Positions 21,478 through 30,022 of a stretch of DNA of 64,000 nucleotides are shown piece after piece. The position numbers were made by a program, and so were the translations under genes. Origin of the DNA: Mucilaginibacter rivuli. GTDB taxonomy: Bacteria > Bacteroidota > Bacteroidia > Sphingobacteriales > Sphingobacteriaceae. Positions within the stretch are counted from its first letter, which is position 1, and each line of letters opens with the position of its first letter. Under the pieces are notes generated by a model. That model was not told where the DNA came from. It saw only the letters and a list, made by a program, of their open reading frames with translations, and searched no databases. The stretch covers positions 372,001-436,000 of the forward strand of contig NZ_JAHXPQ010000003.1 in the NCBI RefSeq assembly GCF_019391655.1, in the 5' to 3' direction.

Positions 21478-22560
21478 TACTCGTTTAAACTTATCCTTAA
21501 ATGTAAGGAATTTCTTTTCGTAGAAATTGTATGACAGGTAAGAAACTAAAAACAGCACCGGGATATTGATAAATGGCGAGTCGGCATATTTAAACAGACG
21601 CCCCCAGGGTTGGTCGTGTGTAAAAATTTGTTGCCATATGTATATACTGTATGATAGTACACCTAATTTTATCATAAAAGGCAGATTTAAAAATCTGGCA
21701 AAATAGTTAGTTGGATTTAAATTTAAAACCAGGATATAAGCTATTATAAAATCGAAAATGGCATTGCTTAAGTACGGCACATATATTGGAGATCCGCTTC
21801 GTATAATAAGGCCCACAATAAACAATATCAAGCTAACAAACTTACCGCTCGGCAGCTTTTCAAAATACCCTTTAAATAAAAGTATCGAAAACAAGCAGCC
21901 CGTTAAAATAGAAGCAATACCTTTTCCTATTATATTGATGATAATGAATAGCACAAGATGTGCTGTATGGCCGTTAAAAAACGGGATATCCACAAAGCCC
22001 AGGTAAGTAATTATAGGCGCTATTATAACAATAACAATAGTGCCAATAGTAGTTTTTCTTAAACTCAACAGCAAACATACCGGAAACAAAAGATAAAACT
22101 GCTCTTCAACTGATAAACTCCAGTAATGTCCAAAATACCAATCCTGCACATCACCCTTCAATTGAAAGTTCTTCAGGAACAAGGAAGCCATTATAAAGCT
22201 CCGTTTAGTGATATTCAAATCAAATATTTGATTCAGGATCAACAACGTTACTACAAAAAGCATAGCCACCGGAATTATGCGCAATACACGACGTATATAA
22301 AACTTTTTAAGCGCTATCGTTCCGTACTTTGTTTTCTCTTTCAGCAACAGCATAGTGATCAGAAAACCGCTGATCACAAAAAATATCTCAACTCCTATCC
22401 TGCCATCAAAATACTGAGTTAAAGATGATCCGAAGATATGGCAAACAATCACAATGACGATTGATACGGCTCGTAATCCATCAATTGAGGGATAATGCTT
22501 TTGGCTTAAAATAGTAGCCGGTGATGTATATGATGCCTGCTCAATTGATTGAATTTCCAT
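21475..22560 (-). CDS. Acyltransferase-3 (OafA/YrhL-type) membrane protein, copy 1
   Basis: 361 residues with about ten hydrophobic helices. The N-terminal motif HYPSIDGLRAVSIVIVIVCHIF holds the conserved His and Arg of the family. GVEIFFVISGFLITMLLLKE and WSLSVEEQFYLLFPVCLL are further hallmarks, and the end FYEKKFLTFKDKFK is typical. Such proteins O-acylate exported polysaccharides or lipids from the cytoplasmic acyl donor. It is a close paralogue of the next gene upstream: SPFIN(I/L)P and the QQIFTH(D/N)QPW...LFKYADSP region are nearly identical. This indicates tandem duplication with divergence. Confidence 0.9.
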   Translation of the reverse strand: MEIQSIEQASYTSPATILSQKHYPSIDGLRAVSIVIVIVCHIFGSSLTQYFDGRIGVEIFFVISGFLITMLLLKEKTKYGTIALKKFYIRRVLRIIPVAMLFVVTLLILNQIFDLNITKRSFIMASLFLKNFQLKGDVQDWYFGHYWSLSVEEQFYLLFPVCLLLSLRKTTIGTIVIVIIAPIITYLGFVDIPFFNGHTAHLVLFIIINIIGKGIASILTGCLFSILLFKGYFEKLPSGKFVSLILFIVGLIIRSGSPIYVPYLSNAIFDFIIAYILVLNLNPTNYFARFLNLPFMIKLGVLSYSIYIWQQIFTHDQPWGRLFKYADSPFINIPVLFLVSYLSYNFYEKKFLTFKDKFKRV

Positions 22561-22671
22561 AGTCAGAATAAATGTGTATTTCTATTTTGCAATAATAAAA
22601 CTTTTTATGTTAAACGAAAGTTTAATCCTGTAGCTGTCCTTATCGTATACCGGAAATAAAAAAATGAACAC

Positions 22672-23760
22672 TTATGCTCTTACAAACCTGTCCTTTAACC
22701 TCAAAAACTTCTTTTCGTAAAAGTAATACGATACATAAGCAACGATGAACAATGCAGGAAGGTTGATTAAAGGGGAGTCGGCATACTTAAATAAATGAGC
22801 CCAGGGTTGGTTATGCGTAAATATCTGCTGCCATATATAAAGGCTATATGATAAGATACCCAGTTTTACCATGATAGGGGTATTCAAAAACCGGGCGAAG
22901 TAATTATCCGGGTTCAAATTCAAAATGATCACAAAGCCGATCAGGAAATCGAATATCATAACACACACATACGACCAGAACGTAGAATATGGGATACTGT
23001 GGATAGCAAGTGCTGCAATAAACAAAATGAGCGTGGTCCATTTACCCGATGGCAGTTTTTTAAAATATCCCTTAAATAGAAGAATAGATAGTAAACAGCC
23101 GGTTAAAATAGCTGCAGTACCCTGCCCCAACATATTAATAAAAATAAATGTAACCGTATGTACGACACGATTTGCAAAAAAAGGCAGATTAAGGAACGCG
23201 ACATAGCTGATCAATGGAATAGCAGCTACAAGGATTGTGATCCAAATCTTTGTTTTGTTGATGCTTAACATAATGCAGGCCGGAAAAAAAATATAAAACT
23301 GCTCCTCTACTGATAAACTCCAAAAATGCCCTGAATACCAGTCCATCTGACCGCTTTTTATCGGCATGTTTTTGATATACAATAACGACATGATAAAACT
23401 ATTTCGACTAATCCCCAATGCAAACATATAGTTTAAAGCGATCAATACCATTACGAAAAGGAAGGCCACGGGTACTATCCGCAAAATTCGGCGGATATAA
23501 AATTTCTTTAATGATATAGTTCCGTACTTCTCCTTTTCTTTGAGTAGTAAAGTAGTAATAAGGAAGCCGCTGATAACGAAAAATATCTCAACCCCTATCC
23601 CCCCGTTAAAATACTTATCAAGGTTTGTATCAACCGTAACGTGTCGTATTAATACCATGATAATTGATATGGCGCGTAAGCCATCAATTGATGGGAAATG
23701 ACTTTGCTGAAGAAGGTCTCGTGGATTGTTGAATTGCTGTATTGAGCCGGCTGCTTGCAT
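22672..23760 (-). CDS. Acyltransferase-3 (OafA/YrhL-type) membrane protein, copy 2
   Basis: 362 residues, same layout as the downstream paralogue: HFPSIDGLRAISIIMVLIRHV, GGIGVEIFFVISGFLITTLLLKEKEKYGTI(S)LKKFYIRRILRI, WSLSVEEQFYIFFPACIML, and an end of FYEKKFLRLKDRFVRA. The two are 111 bases apart in the same direction and probably form one transcript. The first variable residues and the periplasmic loop differ, so acceptor specificity may differ. The polysaccharide locus at the right end of the window is a possible source of acceptor. Confidence 0.9.
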   Translation of the reverse strand: MQAAGSIQQFNNPRDLLQQSHFPSIDGLRAISIIMVLIRHVTVDTNLDKYFNGGIGVEIFFVISGFLITTLLLKEKEKYGTISLKKFYIRRILRIVPVAFLFVMVLIALNYMFALGISRNSFIMSLLYIKNMPIKSGQMDWYSGHFWSLSVEEQFYIFFPACIMLSINKTKIWITILVAAIPLISYVAFLNLPFFANRVVHTVTFIFINMLGQGTAAILTGCLLSILLFKGYFKKLPSGKWTTLILFIAALAIHSIPYSTFWSYVCVMIFDFLIGFVIILNLNPDNYFARFLNTPIMVKLGILSYSLYIWQQIFTHNQPWAHLFKYADSPLINLPALFIVAYVSYYFYEKKFLRLKDRFVRA

Positions 23761-23895
23761 TAAAATGGTAGTATATGTGTTACTTTTACAATAATAAAGC
23801 TTTTATCCGAAAAATATTACAATCACGAAATTCCACCTTCAATTATCGCTCCTGCCTGACTGATTCGAAAACTCGCCAGTCTTACTTCAAATTGC

Positions 23896-23903
23896 TATCT
23901 TTG
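23896..23903 (+). promoter_or_regulatory. -7 element of the purB promoter
   Basis: TATCTTTG matches TAnnTTTG and lies 15 bases before the purB start codon. A clear -33 TTTG at the right spacing is not present (only ATTCG near 23863), so I call only the -7 box. Confidence 0.45.
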
Positions 23904-23918
23904 CAAAAAATTTAACGC

Positions 23919-25262
23919 ATGGCGCTTTCTCCACTTTCTGCAGTATCTCCGGTTGATGGCCGGTATCATCCCACCACCCAAACGTTGTCGGCTTATTTTT
24001 CAGAAGCGGCATTAATAAAATACCGCGTTTATATTGAGATAGAATACTTTATAGCCCTATGCCAAATACCATTGCCACAGCTGCAAAACTTTGATAAAGC
24101 ATTATTTGCCGGCCTGCGCAATATTTATATTGATTTTACCGAGGCTGATGCCGAAGCGATAAAACAAATTGAAAAAATAACTAACCATGATGTTAAAGCT
24201 GTTGAATATTTCATCAAACAAAAATTTGATGCGCTTAACCTCGAAGCGTATAAAGAGTTTATTCACTTTGGGCTAACATCGCAGGATATCAATAACACAG
24301 CCATCCCCTACTCGTTCAAGCTGGCTATGGAACAGGTTTACCTGCCCGCTATTACCGAGGTGATAGATCAGCTTAAAACATACGCTACCGATTGGGCTAA
24401 TATACCGATGCTTGCACACACGCACGGGCAACCGGCATCGCCAACTCGTTTGGGTAAAGAGGTTATGGTATTTGTAGAGCGCCTTGAAGCACAGTTGCAA
24501 TTATTCTATCAAATACCTTACTCTGCTAAATTTGGTGGCGCTACAGGCAACTTTAACGCCCACAACACAGGTTATAAGGCTATCGACTGGAAAACATTTG
24601 GTAATAATTTTGTAAATGAAACACTGGGTTTAAAGCGCTCACAGTTTACTACGCAAATTGAGCATTACGATAATTTTGCCGCACACTGTGATAACCTGAA
24701 ACGCATTAACAACATACTGATAGATCTTGATCGTGATATGTGGACTTACATATCCATGAATTACTTCAAGCAAAAGATCAAGGCCGGCGAAATTGGCTCA
24801 TCTGCCATGCCACATAAAGTTAACCCTATTGATTTCGAAAACTCGGAAGGTAACCTCGGTATTGCAAACGCGTTATTTGAGCATTTGGCTGCCAAATTAC
24901 CAATCAGCCGACTACAGCGTGACCTTACAGACTCTACCGTATTGCGCAACATTGGCGTGCCTGTTGCACATACCCTTATAGCATTAAAATCAACCATGAA
25001 AGGCCTGGGTAAATTGTTATTGAACGAACCTGCCTTAAACGCGCATCTTGAAGCTAACTGGGCCGTTGTTGCCGAAGCGATACAAACTATCCTTCGCCGC
25101 GAAGGCTATCCCAACCCGTATGAAGCTTTAAAGGACCTTACACGCACCAATACCGAAATTAACGCCCAAACAATTGCTTCATTTGTGGAAACTCTGCAAG
25201 TAAGTGATAATGTTAAGGATGAAATAAGGCAGGTAAGCCCGTCCACATATACAGGGATATAA
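23919..25262 (+). CDS. purB: Adenylosuccinate lyase
   Basis: 447 residues, the normal length. The fumarase/aspartase signature is present as GSSAMPHKVNPIDFENSEGN. Other conserved elements are LSAVSPVDGRY at the start, EFIHFGLTSQDINNTAIP and MLAHTHGQPASPTRLGKE (active-site His). The enzyme removes fumarate from SAICAR and from adenylosuccinate in purine synthesis. It stands alone on the plus strand, followed by a weak terminator. Confidence 0.95.
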   Translation: MALSPLSAVSPVDGRYHPTTQTLSAYFSEAALIKYRVYIEIEYFIALCQIPLPQLQNFDKALFAGLRNIYIDFTEADAEAIKQIEKITNHDVKAVEYFIKQKFDALNLEAYKEFIHFGLTSQDINNTAIPYSFKLAMEQVYLPAITEVIDQLKTYATDWANIPMLAHTHGQPASPTRLGKEVMVFVERLEAQLQLFYQIPYSAKFGGATGNFNAHNTGYKAIDWKTFGNNFVNETLGLKRSQFTTQIEHYDNFAAHCDNLKRINNILIDLDRDMWTYISMNYFKQKIKAGEIGSSAMPHKVNPIDFENSEGNLGIANALFEHLAAKLPISRLQRDLTDSTVLRNIGVPVAHTLIALKSTMKGLGKLLLNEPALNAHLEANWAVVAEAIQTILRREGYPNPYEALKDLTRTNTEINAQTIASFVETLQVSDNVKDEIRQVSPSTYTGI

Positions 25263-25277
25263 AAAGCGAATCTCAAT

Positions 25278-25298
25278 GTGAACATATTCACTTTTTTT
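25278..25298 (+). terminator. Weak terminator after purB
   Basis: GTGAA-CATA-TTCAC hairpin followed by seven Ts, 15 bases after the purB stop codon. The stem is short (5 bp), so efficiency may be low. Confidence 0.5.
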
Positions 25299-25352
25299 GA
25301 TAAGTAATTTACAGGTCATAATTAAGTAATACCCATACAATCACAAAAAAGC

Positions 25353-25370
25353 ATCCTATTTTTGTAGGAT
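25353..25370. promoter_or_regulatory. Short palindrome overlapping a -7-like box before the NifU gene
   Basis: ATCCTA-TTTTTG-TAGGAT is a perfect 6-bp inverted repeat. It also contains TATTTTTG (25357-25364), a match to the Bacteroidota -7 element. The position just upstream of the NifU-domain gene suggests a regulated promoter, but no -33 element is seen. Confidence 0.35.
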
Positions 25371-25389
25371 AATTTTGAAAGGAAATAAG

Positions 25390-25938
25390 ATGAATATCAA
25401 CGTATATACTGAATCGACACCGAACCCGGCCACCATGAAGTTTATTGTAAATAAACTTCTCATAAACGGCAGTGTTGATTATGCCACAAAAGAAAGTGCC
25501 GAAAAATCACCTTTCGCAAAAGAGCTCTATAAGTTTTCGTTTGTAAACGGCGTGTTCTTTGCCAGTAACTTTGTAACCGTTACAAAAACTGAAGGTACCG
25601 ATTGGAACGATATTGAGGCGATTATAAAAGAGTTTGTAAAAGGCGCTGTTGAAAGCGAATTAGCTGTGCAGTTAAAAGAACAGGAAGAAGTTGCTTTTGA
25701 AGGTACCGAAGCCGAAATTAAGATACAGCAAATATTACAGGATTATGTTCGCCCGGCCGTTGAGCAGGATGGCGGCGCTATTACCTACAAATCGTTTAAT
25801 GAGGGCATTGTAACTGTCGAGCTTCGTGGCTCTTGCAGTGGTTGTCCGTCATCAACAGTTACCTTGAAATCAGGTATCGAAAATCTGCTGAAACGCATGG
25901 TTCCTGAAGTTACCGAAGTTGTTTCGGAAGCGATGTAA
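25390..25938 (+). CDS. NifU-domain Fe-S scaffold/carrier protein (Nfu type)
   Basis: About 182 residues from the ATG at 25390. An in-frame TTG at 25375 would overlap a good ribosome-binding site (AAAGGA at 25378-25383), which decides the start. The N-terminal Nfu domain (MNINVYTESTPNPATMKFIVNKLL) is followed by a C-terminal NifU domain (IQQILQDYVRPAVEQDGGAITYKSF...VELRGSCSGCPSSTVTLKSGIENLL) with the CxxC pair that holds a shared 4Fe-4S cluster. It delivers clusters to apoproteins. It is a single gene with its own terminator. Confidence 0.93.
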   Translation: MNINVYTESTPNPATMKFIVNKLLINGSVDYATKESAEKSPFAKELYKFSFVNGVFFASNFVTVTKTEGTDWNDIEAIIKEFVKGAVESELAVQLKEQEEVAFEGTEAEIKIQQILQDYVRPAVEQDGGAITYKSFNEGIVTVELRGSCSGCPSSTVTLKSGIENLLKRMVPEVTEVVSEAM

Positions 25939-26013
25939 GATTTTTAAGTTTACAACGTTATAGCTGTAAGCTTAATTTATTAAGTGTTAATTGTTTTTTA
26001 CTATAGTTGAATT

Positions 26014-26050
26014 AAATACCGGTTTGCCGCCAGCCAACCGGTATTTTTTT
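26014..26050 (+). terminator. Terminator of the NifU-domain gene
   Basis: AATACCGGTT-loop-AACCGGTATT followed by a run of Ts, 77 bases after the stop codon. The T-run on the plus strand fits the NifU-domain gene. Confidence 0.85.
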
Positions 26051-26064
26051 TGGCATTGCTCCAT

Positions 26065-26107
26065 AAAAAAACCCTTGCTGAATAATTCAGCAAGGGTTTT
26101 TATTTTT
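26065..26107. terminator. Terminator of the YceI gene, bidirectional in form
   Basis: AAACCCTTGCTGAA-loop-TTCAGCAAGGGTTTT hairpin with A-rich and T-rich flanks. It sits 15 bases beyond the stop of the minus-strand YceI gene and can also back up the NifU terminator. Confidence 0.88.
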
Positions 26108-26121
26108 TATAATAAACAGGC

Positions 26122-26703
26122 TTAGTTTGTTTTACCAAACTCAGTATTACCTATTACGGTGATCTCATCACTCAACATAGCCGATCCGAAACCAGAACCT
26201 ACCGCGAAATCTTTACGGTTAAATGTACCTGCTATTTTGAAGCCTGCAACCGGCTTTTTATTCATACCAACACCCTGGCGCAAAGTTGCTGTTAAAGTAA
26301 CAGGCTTGGTAACACCGTGTAAAGTTAAGTTACCAACTACACTGTAAGTAGTAGCATTTATTTTTTTAAATGATGTGCTTTTAAAAGTAACAGTTGAGTA
26401 TTTAGCTACATCTAAAAAGTCGGGACCTTTAACGTGTTTATCGCGGGCATCATTATCTGTATTGATACTTGCTGCATCAGCAGTAAGCTCAACTGTAGCA
26501 CCGTTAAAATCATCGCCTGATGAAGTGATGCTGGCATCAGTAATTTTGAATGAACCCTCAACATCCGATACACCCATGTGTGTAATGGTGAAAGCTAATT
26601 TTGAGTGAGCCTTATCAACAGCCCAGGTTGATTGTGCACTTGTTTTAAATGATAATGATAATGCAGTTAATGCTACTGCTGCTGCTAATGATAACTTTTT
26701 CAT
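26122..26703 (-). CDS. YceI-family periplasmic lipid-binding-like protein
   Basis: 193 residues with a signal peptide ending near SFKTSAQS. The YceI beta-barrel signature follows: TWAVDKAHSKLAFTITHMGVSDVEGSF, DARDKHVKGPDFLDVAKYSTVTFKST, LTLHGVTKPVTLTATL, and the C-terminal DEITVIGNTEFGK. The family binds isoprenoid or fatty amides and is often stress-induced, with no established catalytic activity. A single-gene unit. Confidence 0.92.
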   Translation of the reverse strand: MKKLSLAAAVALTALSLSFKTSAQSTWAVDKAHSKLAFTITHMGVSDVEGSFKITDASITSSGDDFNGATVELTADAASINTDNDARDKHVKGPDFLDVAKYSTVTFKSTSFKKINATTYSVVGNLTLHGVTKPVTLTATLRQGVGMNKKPVAGFKIAGTFNRKDFAVGSGFGSAMLSDEITVIGNTEFGKTN

Positions 26704-26995
26704 AATGTGGTTTTTATATTTCCTTTTAAATTGATTACACTTTTTATATAGTAATAATGTTAGGTCAAAGGTAGCTATTTACATAGATGTTTAAACATCT
26801 ATGTATCGGATTTATAAAAATAATACAATGTTGTGACATCTGCTAACGGATACTACAATTAATACATGTACAAATATTGCCCAAACGTGTACCATTCATA
26901 AAAAAAATCAGATTTATTGAAACTTATAGAAAACAAATTGCGTAATAATACTCAACTAAGCTATTTATTACACACACCTGCAAAACTATTGAAAC

Positions 26996-27433
26996 ATGAC
27001 TAATTACATTACTTTCTTTTCAGTTCTGGCCTTATCGGGAATATTGTACTCGATATACTATTCAAACTACGTATTTGTACCTAAAATGAAAAAGCTGAAA
27101 ATGGTACAGGAATTCAGGTATGTTTCCAACCTGAACAGCGACCTGATTGCAGCGCTTAAAAATTATGCTGCTGAATTTAATGCAGAAAACCAGATTTTTT
27201 TACATGGCCTTACCTTTGGCTCAATGATAAGCAGCCTTGAAAAACTACGCGAAAAATCATATACAACAGATATATTAAAAACGCTTAAATCACAAGAAAC
27301 TAACAAATCAATACTTTGCAATTTGCTTATCGATATCCGCCACCAAATTGAGATTCACCACGAAGTGAAAGATAGCTTAAGCAGGATTAAAAGAAACACA
27401 GAAAGGAGCGGCTTGAACTATGCCGCCGCTTAA
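26996..27433 (+). CDS. Small unknown protein with one N-terminal membrane helix
   Basis: 145 residues. The first ~20 residues (TNYITFFSVLALSGILYSIYYS) form a membrane anchor or uncleaved signal. The remainder is charged and mostly helical (LKNYAAEFNAENQIFLHGLTF...LEKLREKSYTTDILKTLKSQ; IEIHHEVKDSLSRIKRNTER). No family recognised. It stands alone 290 bases from the YceI gene and is followed by the 135-base inverted-repeat element described separately. Confidence 0.6.
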   Translation: MTNYITFFSVLALSGILYSIYYSNYVFVPKMKKLKMVQEFRYVSNLNSDLIAALKNYAAEFNAENQIFLHGLTFGSMISSLEKLREKSYTTDILKTLKSQETNKSILCNLLIDIRHQIEIHHEVKDSLSRIKRNTERSGLNYAAA

Positions 27434-27475
27434 TACCAGCATTTAAACTTATGTTTTCAAAATACATTTATCTGA

Positions 27476-27610
27476 ATATGTGATAGGTACAATGCTTGCC
27501 ATAGCAGGCGGGAAGGAACAAGGCTTAACAACAAATAGATACTGTTTCCGTTTTACACCCTACATCTACCGTAAACTGAAAAACGAAACTTCCTTGTACC
27601 TATCACATAT
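27476..27610. mobile_element. 135-base element with 17-bp perfect terminal inverted repeats (MITE-like)
   Basis: ATATGTGATAGGTACAA at 27476-27492 is repeated in exact reverse complement at 27594-27610. The 101 bases between carry no convincing gene. Because the outer ATAT is palindromic, it could instead be a 4-bp target duplication flanking 13-bp repeats starting GTGATAGGTAC. Size and structure fit a miniature inverted-repeat element, but a paired protein-binding site or long-range RNA stem is possible. It sits at the left edge of the prophage region. Confidence 0.5.
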
Positions 27611-27616
27611 AACATT

Positions 27617-27657
27617 AAAAAGAAAGGCCCTGTTAATTAACAGGGCCTTTCTTTTTT
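27617..27657. terminator. Bidirectional terminator
   Basis: AAAGAAAGGCCCTGTTAA-TTAACAGGGCCTTTCTTT hairpin flanked by A- and T-runs. It lies directly beyond the stop of the minus-strand repressor gene and could also stop transcripts from the left. Confidence 0.9.
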
Positions 27658-27658
27658 C

Positions 27659-28435
27659 TTACCTTATCTGCGTCACATTCACAATATTGAATATCTGACT
27701 GCAATCATCAAGGGCTAATTCAAAATCCGGGTAAGCATCTTTATTAGGGTTTAATGATTGGCACGTAATAACACCTGTATCTACATCGTGCTTTATAATG
27801 CGTTTTATCAATATTCCCTCTTTGTGTACAATAACGTAATCTTTAAACCGGTGAATGTGAAACCTGCTGCTCCATAAATGCCTTTGTATTTCGCGCCCGG
27901 TAACGGTGCTCCCTTCGGTAATACTCTCGTCTGTGCCATCGCTCATACTATCCCCTATTACCTGGAAAGCCATGTACTTACCTTTGTGCTGCTTATTTAC
28001 TACAAAGCTATGCTTAGGTAGTTCGTCAATATACTCCTTGTCCTGGTAGCCCGATAGGTAACCGGCATACGCGTAATCCTGTACCAGTGGAACGATCATA
28101 ATAAACTGGCCTGTACCAAGGTCAATAAACGGCGAGTCGGTATCATTATCCTGTATCTCGCCTATTGCAAAGCCATTACTGCTCCTGCTTATCCCCACCC
28201 CTGGCTCCGGGATAAACTTTCTGTATTTTTCTTTAAAAATCAGTAATTTATCAGGATCAATATTTTGTCTTCCCTTTATAATCTCTGTAATAGAGCTATT
28301 GGTACGATAGCCCAGCTCCGCTGCAAGTTGGGTATTATTAGTAAAGGCTATACCTTTTAATTTTAGATAATGATCAATAAACTCAATTGTTTCTGGCCTC
28401 TGAGTCTTTATTTTCAATGTTTTTGCCGAATTCAT
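27659..28435 (-). CDS. S24-family phage repressor with N-terminal DNA-binding domain
   Basis: 258 residues from the ATG at 28435 (a GTG one codon earlier is possible). The N-terminal ~80 residues contain a helix-turn-helix (TQLAAELGYRTNSSITEIIKGRQNIDPDKLLIFKEKY). The C-terminal half is a LexA/S24 fold with the catalytic Ser in FQVIGDSMSDGTDESITEGS and the Lys in GILIKRIIKHD. Repressors of this class hold the lytic promoters and can be cleaved after DNA damage. It is divergent from the first plus-strand prophage genes, and a 20-bp palindrome in the 180-base gap is its likely operator. Confidence 0.88.
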   Translation of the reverse strand: MNSAKTLKIKTQRPETIEFIDHYLKLKGIAFTNNTQLAAELGYRTNSSITEIIKGRQNIDPDKLLIFKEKYRKFIPEPGVGISRSSNGFAIGEIQDNDTDSPFIDLGTGQFIMIVPLVQDYAYAGYLSGYQDKEYIDELPKHSFVVNKQHKGKYMAFQVIGDSMSDGTDESITEGSTVTGREIQRHLWSSRFHIHRFKDYVIVHKEGILIKRIIKHDVDTGVITCQSLNPNKDAYPDFELALDDCSQIFNIVNVTQIR

Positions 28436-28452
28436 CACGTGCTCAATATAAA

Positions 28453-28506
28453 TTACAGAAATATTTAAATTTATTCTTTATTTATACAGAAATATCTGTA
28501 TATTTG
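28453..28506. promoter_or_regulatory. Repressor operators and rightward prophage promoter
   Basis: TATACAGAAATATCTGTATA (28483-28502) is a palindrome with 8-bp arms. Its left half (TACAGAAATAT) recurs in an imperfect copy at 28454-28464. The palindrome overlaps TATATTTG (28499-28506), a match to the Bacteroidota -7 box for the plus-strand genes, so bound repressor would block it. A clean -33 TTTG is not seen; CTTTA lies near the right place. Confidence 0.65.
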
Positions 28507-28617
28507 TACATCGATAATCCAAAGTAACAAAACGTTTTTCAATTATGCAAATACAAACCTGATTATCAATAAGCCACATGTCGTAGCTTCCTTAAAAACT
28601 TTAATCTTAAAAACATC

Positions 28618-29064
28618 ATGACTTACGTAAAACTCATCACATCCACACCACAGGCTCCCCACCCTATCGATAATTTATTGAACTACCTTTTTACAGATAA
28701 ACGATCTGTTTATGTTGATGACGTAATTACAAATGCCGATGGCAGTTTCGAAGTTAGCTGGTGCCGCGATTACACCCTTTATATGGGCAACCCGCTATGG
28801 ATGGACACGCACCTGGACCGCCGCGATCTTTTGAGTTTTATCGGTCGCGAACGCCTTAATCACTGGGAATCATTCCGGTACGATCATCAAAGTGGCACAG
28901 TGCAGCCTTTCAATAATGTAAACAATGACCTGGAAACATTCCTTGATGAAAATTTTCGCGAAGTAATAACCGAATACCTGGGCGCAACACTTACCACAAA
29001 CCAGCAAAAACTACAAAGCACTGTCGCAAAGCCAACACCTGCCGGAAACATATTACACCAATAA
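28618..29064 (+). CDS. Unknown protein, first gene of the rightward prophage operon
   Basis: 148 residues without a recognised domain. The middle is rich in aromatic and charged residues (VSWCRDYTLYMGNPLWMDTHLDRRDLLSFIGRERLNHWESFRYDH). The C-terminal ~25 residues look disordered (TTNQQKLQSTVAKPTPAGN). It is read divergently from the repressor behind the operator-containing gap, the position of Cro/early regulators in temperate phages, but no helix-turn-helix is evident. It is followed after 30 bases by a small winged-helix-like gene in the same direction. Confidence 0.6.
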   Translation: MTYVKLITSTPQAPHPIDNLLNYLFTDKRSVYVDDVITNADGSFEVSWCRDYTLYMGNPLWMDTHLDRRDLLSFIGRERLNHWESFRYDHQSGTVQPFNNVNNDLETFLDENFREVITEYLGATLTTNQQKLQSTVAKPTPAGNILHQ

Positions 29065-29094
29065 CCTAAGCCATTACCAAATCCCTTTACAGCA

Positions 29095-29331
29095 ATGAAC
29101 CAAAAACAAGAAGACTTAATATTGATGATATTTAAAACCCATTACGGCGAGTGGCTAACACCTGCACAAGTAAGGGCCATTATGTGCGCCATTACAGGTA
29201 CCGATGCTTTGATAACTTCGGTGCGCAGGGCCATTACCAATTTAACCAAACAGGCAAAACTGGTTAAGTCAGAAAATGCAATAGCAAAAGGGCCACATGG
29301 TGCAGCCAACCATGTATGGACAGCACAATAA
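29095..29331 (+). CDS. Small winged-helix-like protein
   Basis: 78 residues. The pattern MNQKQEDLILMIFKTHYGEWLTPAQVRAIMCAITGTDALITSVRRAITNLTKQAKLVKSE...NHVWTAQ looks like a winged helix: three helices, then a short hairpin ending in aromatic residues. The residue pattern is similar to regulators that sense a 'TPAQV' helix and 'SVRRAITNL' recognition helix. Probably a prophage regulator, but I do not recognise a named family. Confidence 0.6.
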   Translation: MNQKQEDLILMIFKTHYGEWLTPAQVRAIMCAITGTDALITSVRRAITNLTKQAKLVKSENAIAKGPHGAANHVWTAQ

Positions 29332-29438
29332 TTTAACTACCGCCCAGGCCCGGGCAGCTACTTTGTGAGTTATCAGCAACAATGCCAACACGTTCTTTGA
29401 AATAATTAAATGCGAATAGAAAGTTAGCCGCTTGGAAA

Positions 29439-29738
29439 CTATGCTAAATGGGGCTGTATAATGCTTTTTAACTCAGCGGCTTGCAGCACACCGCTTTGGC
29501 GCCATTTAGCCTGCCCGTTTTTAAACAATATAAAAGTAGGCACGCTTTGTACGTGGTATAAATTGGCAACTGCCTGGTTCTTATCAATATCAACCTTTAA
29601 TATGGTAATATTATCGCCAAGCATGCCTTTAAGTTGTTTCAATATTGGAGGCATCATTTTACAGGGCCCGCACCACTCGGCCGAAAAATCAACAAGTACA
29701 GGTTTATCAGCGTTTATTAGTTCGTTAAAAGTTGCCAT
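29439..29738 (-). CDS. Thioredoxin
   Basis: 99 residues, the full length of a minimal thioredoxin. The active site is [10 protein letters not shown] after DFSAE, and the cis-proline is in [13 protein letters not shown]. No signal peptide, so it is a cytoplasmic disulfide reductase. It is the last gene of a three-gene minus-strand set (PWY-repeat protein, 65-residue protein, thioredoxin) lying between the early regulator genes and the terminase. Phages do carry thioredoxin-like genes, but this set could also be host cargo. Confidence 0.92.
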   Translation of the reverse strand: MATFNELINADKPVLVDFSAEWCGPCKMMPPILKQLKGMLGDNITILKVDIDKNQAVANLYHVQSVPTFILFKNGQAKWRQSGVLQAAELKSIIQPHLA

Positions 29739-29788
29739 GTTTTTTGTTTATAGCATATAAAACAACAAAATGTAAATAGGTTTAGATA

Positions 29789-29986
29789 TTATGGCACCAC
29801 CTCTTCATAACCCGATAGCTGCCAGTCTGCTTTTCCGCCGCTTACCTTCTTAACAAAATTAACCCGGTAAGTAGTGTTCGGCACCATAGTAAACTGGAAA
29901 GTAAGCGTAACAGCTTTATCATCCTTTGGGATAAACTGCGGTAGTAATTGCACTGCAATAAATTCAACCTGATCAGCACTTGCCAT
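29789..29986 (-). CDS. Small unknown protein
   Basis: 65 residues, beta-rich by appearance (KAVTLTFQFTMVPNTTYRVNFVKKVSGGKADWQLSGYEEVVP), no signal peptide or membrane helix. No family recognised. It lies 36 bases downstream of the PWY-repeat protein and 50 bases upstream of the thioredoxin in the same direction. Confidence 0.55.
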   Translation of the reverse strand: MASADQVEFIAVQLLPQFIPKDDKAVTLTFQFTMVPNTTYRVNFVKKVSGGKADWQLSGYEEVVP

Positions 29987-30022
29987 ACTTTGTTTTTTCC
30001 TGGCTTTAAATTTTAATTTTCA

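Noticed and set aside
27480-27698. 72-residue plus-strand frame starting with GTG
   Set aside because: Lies across the inverted-repeat element and a terminator hairpin, with no family pattern; unlikely to be translated.
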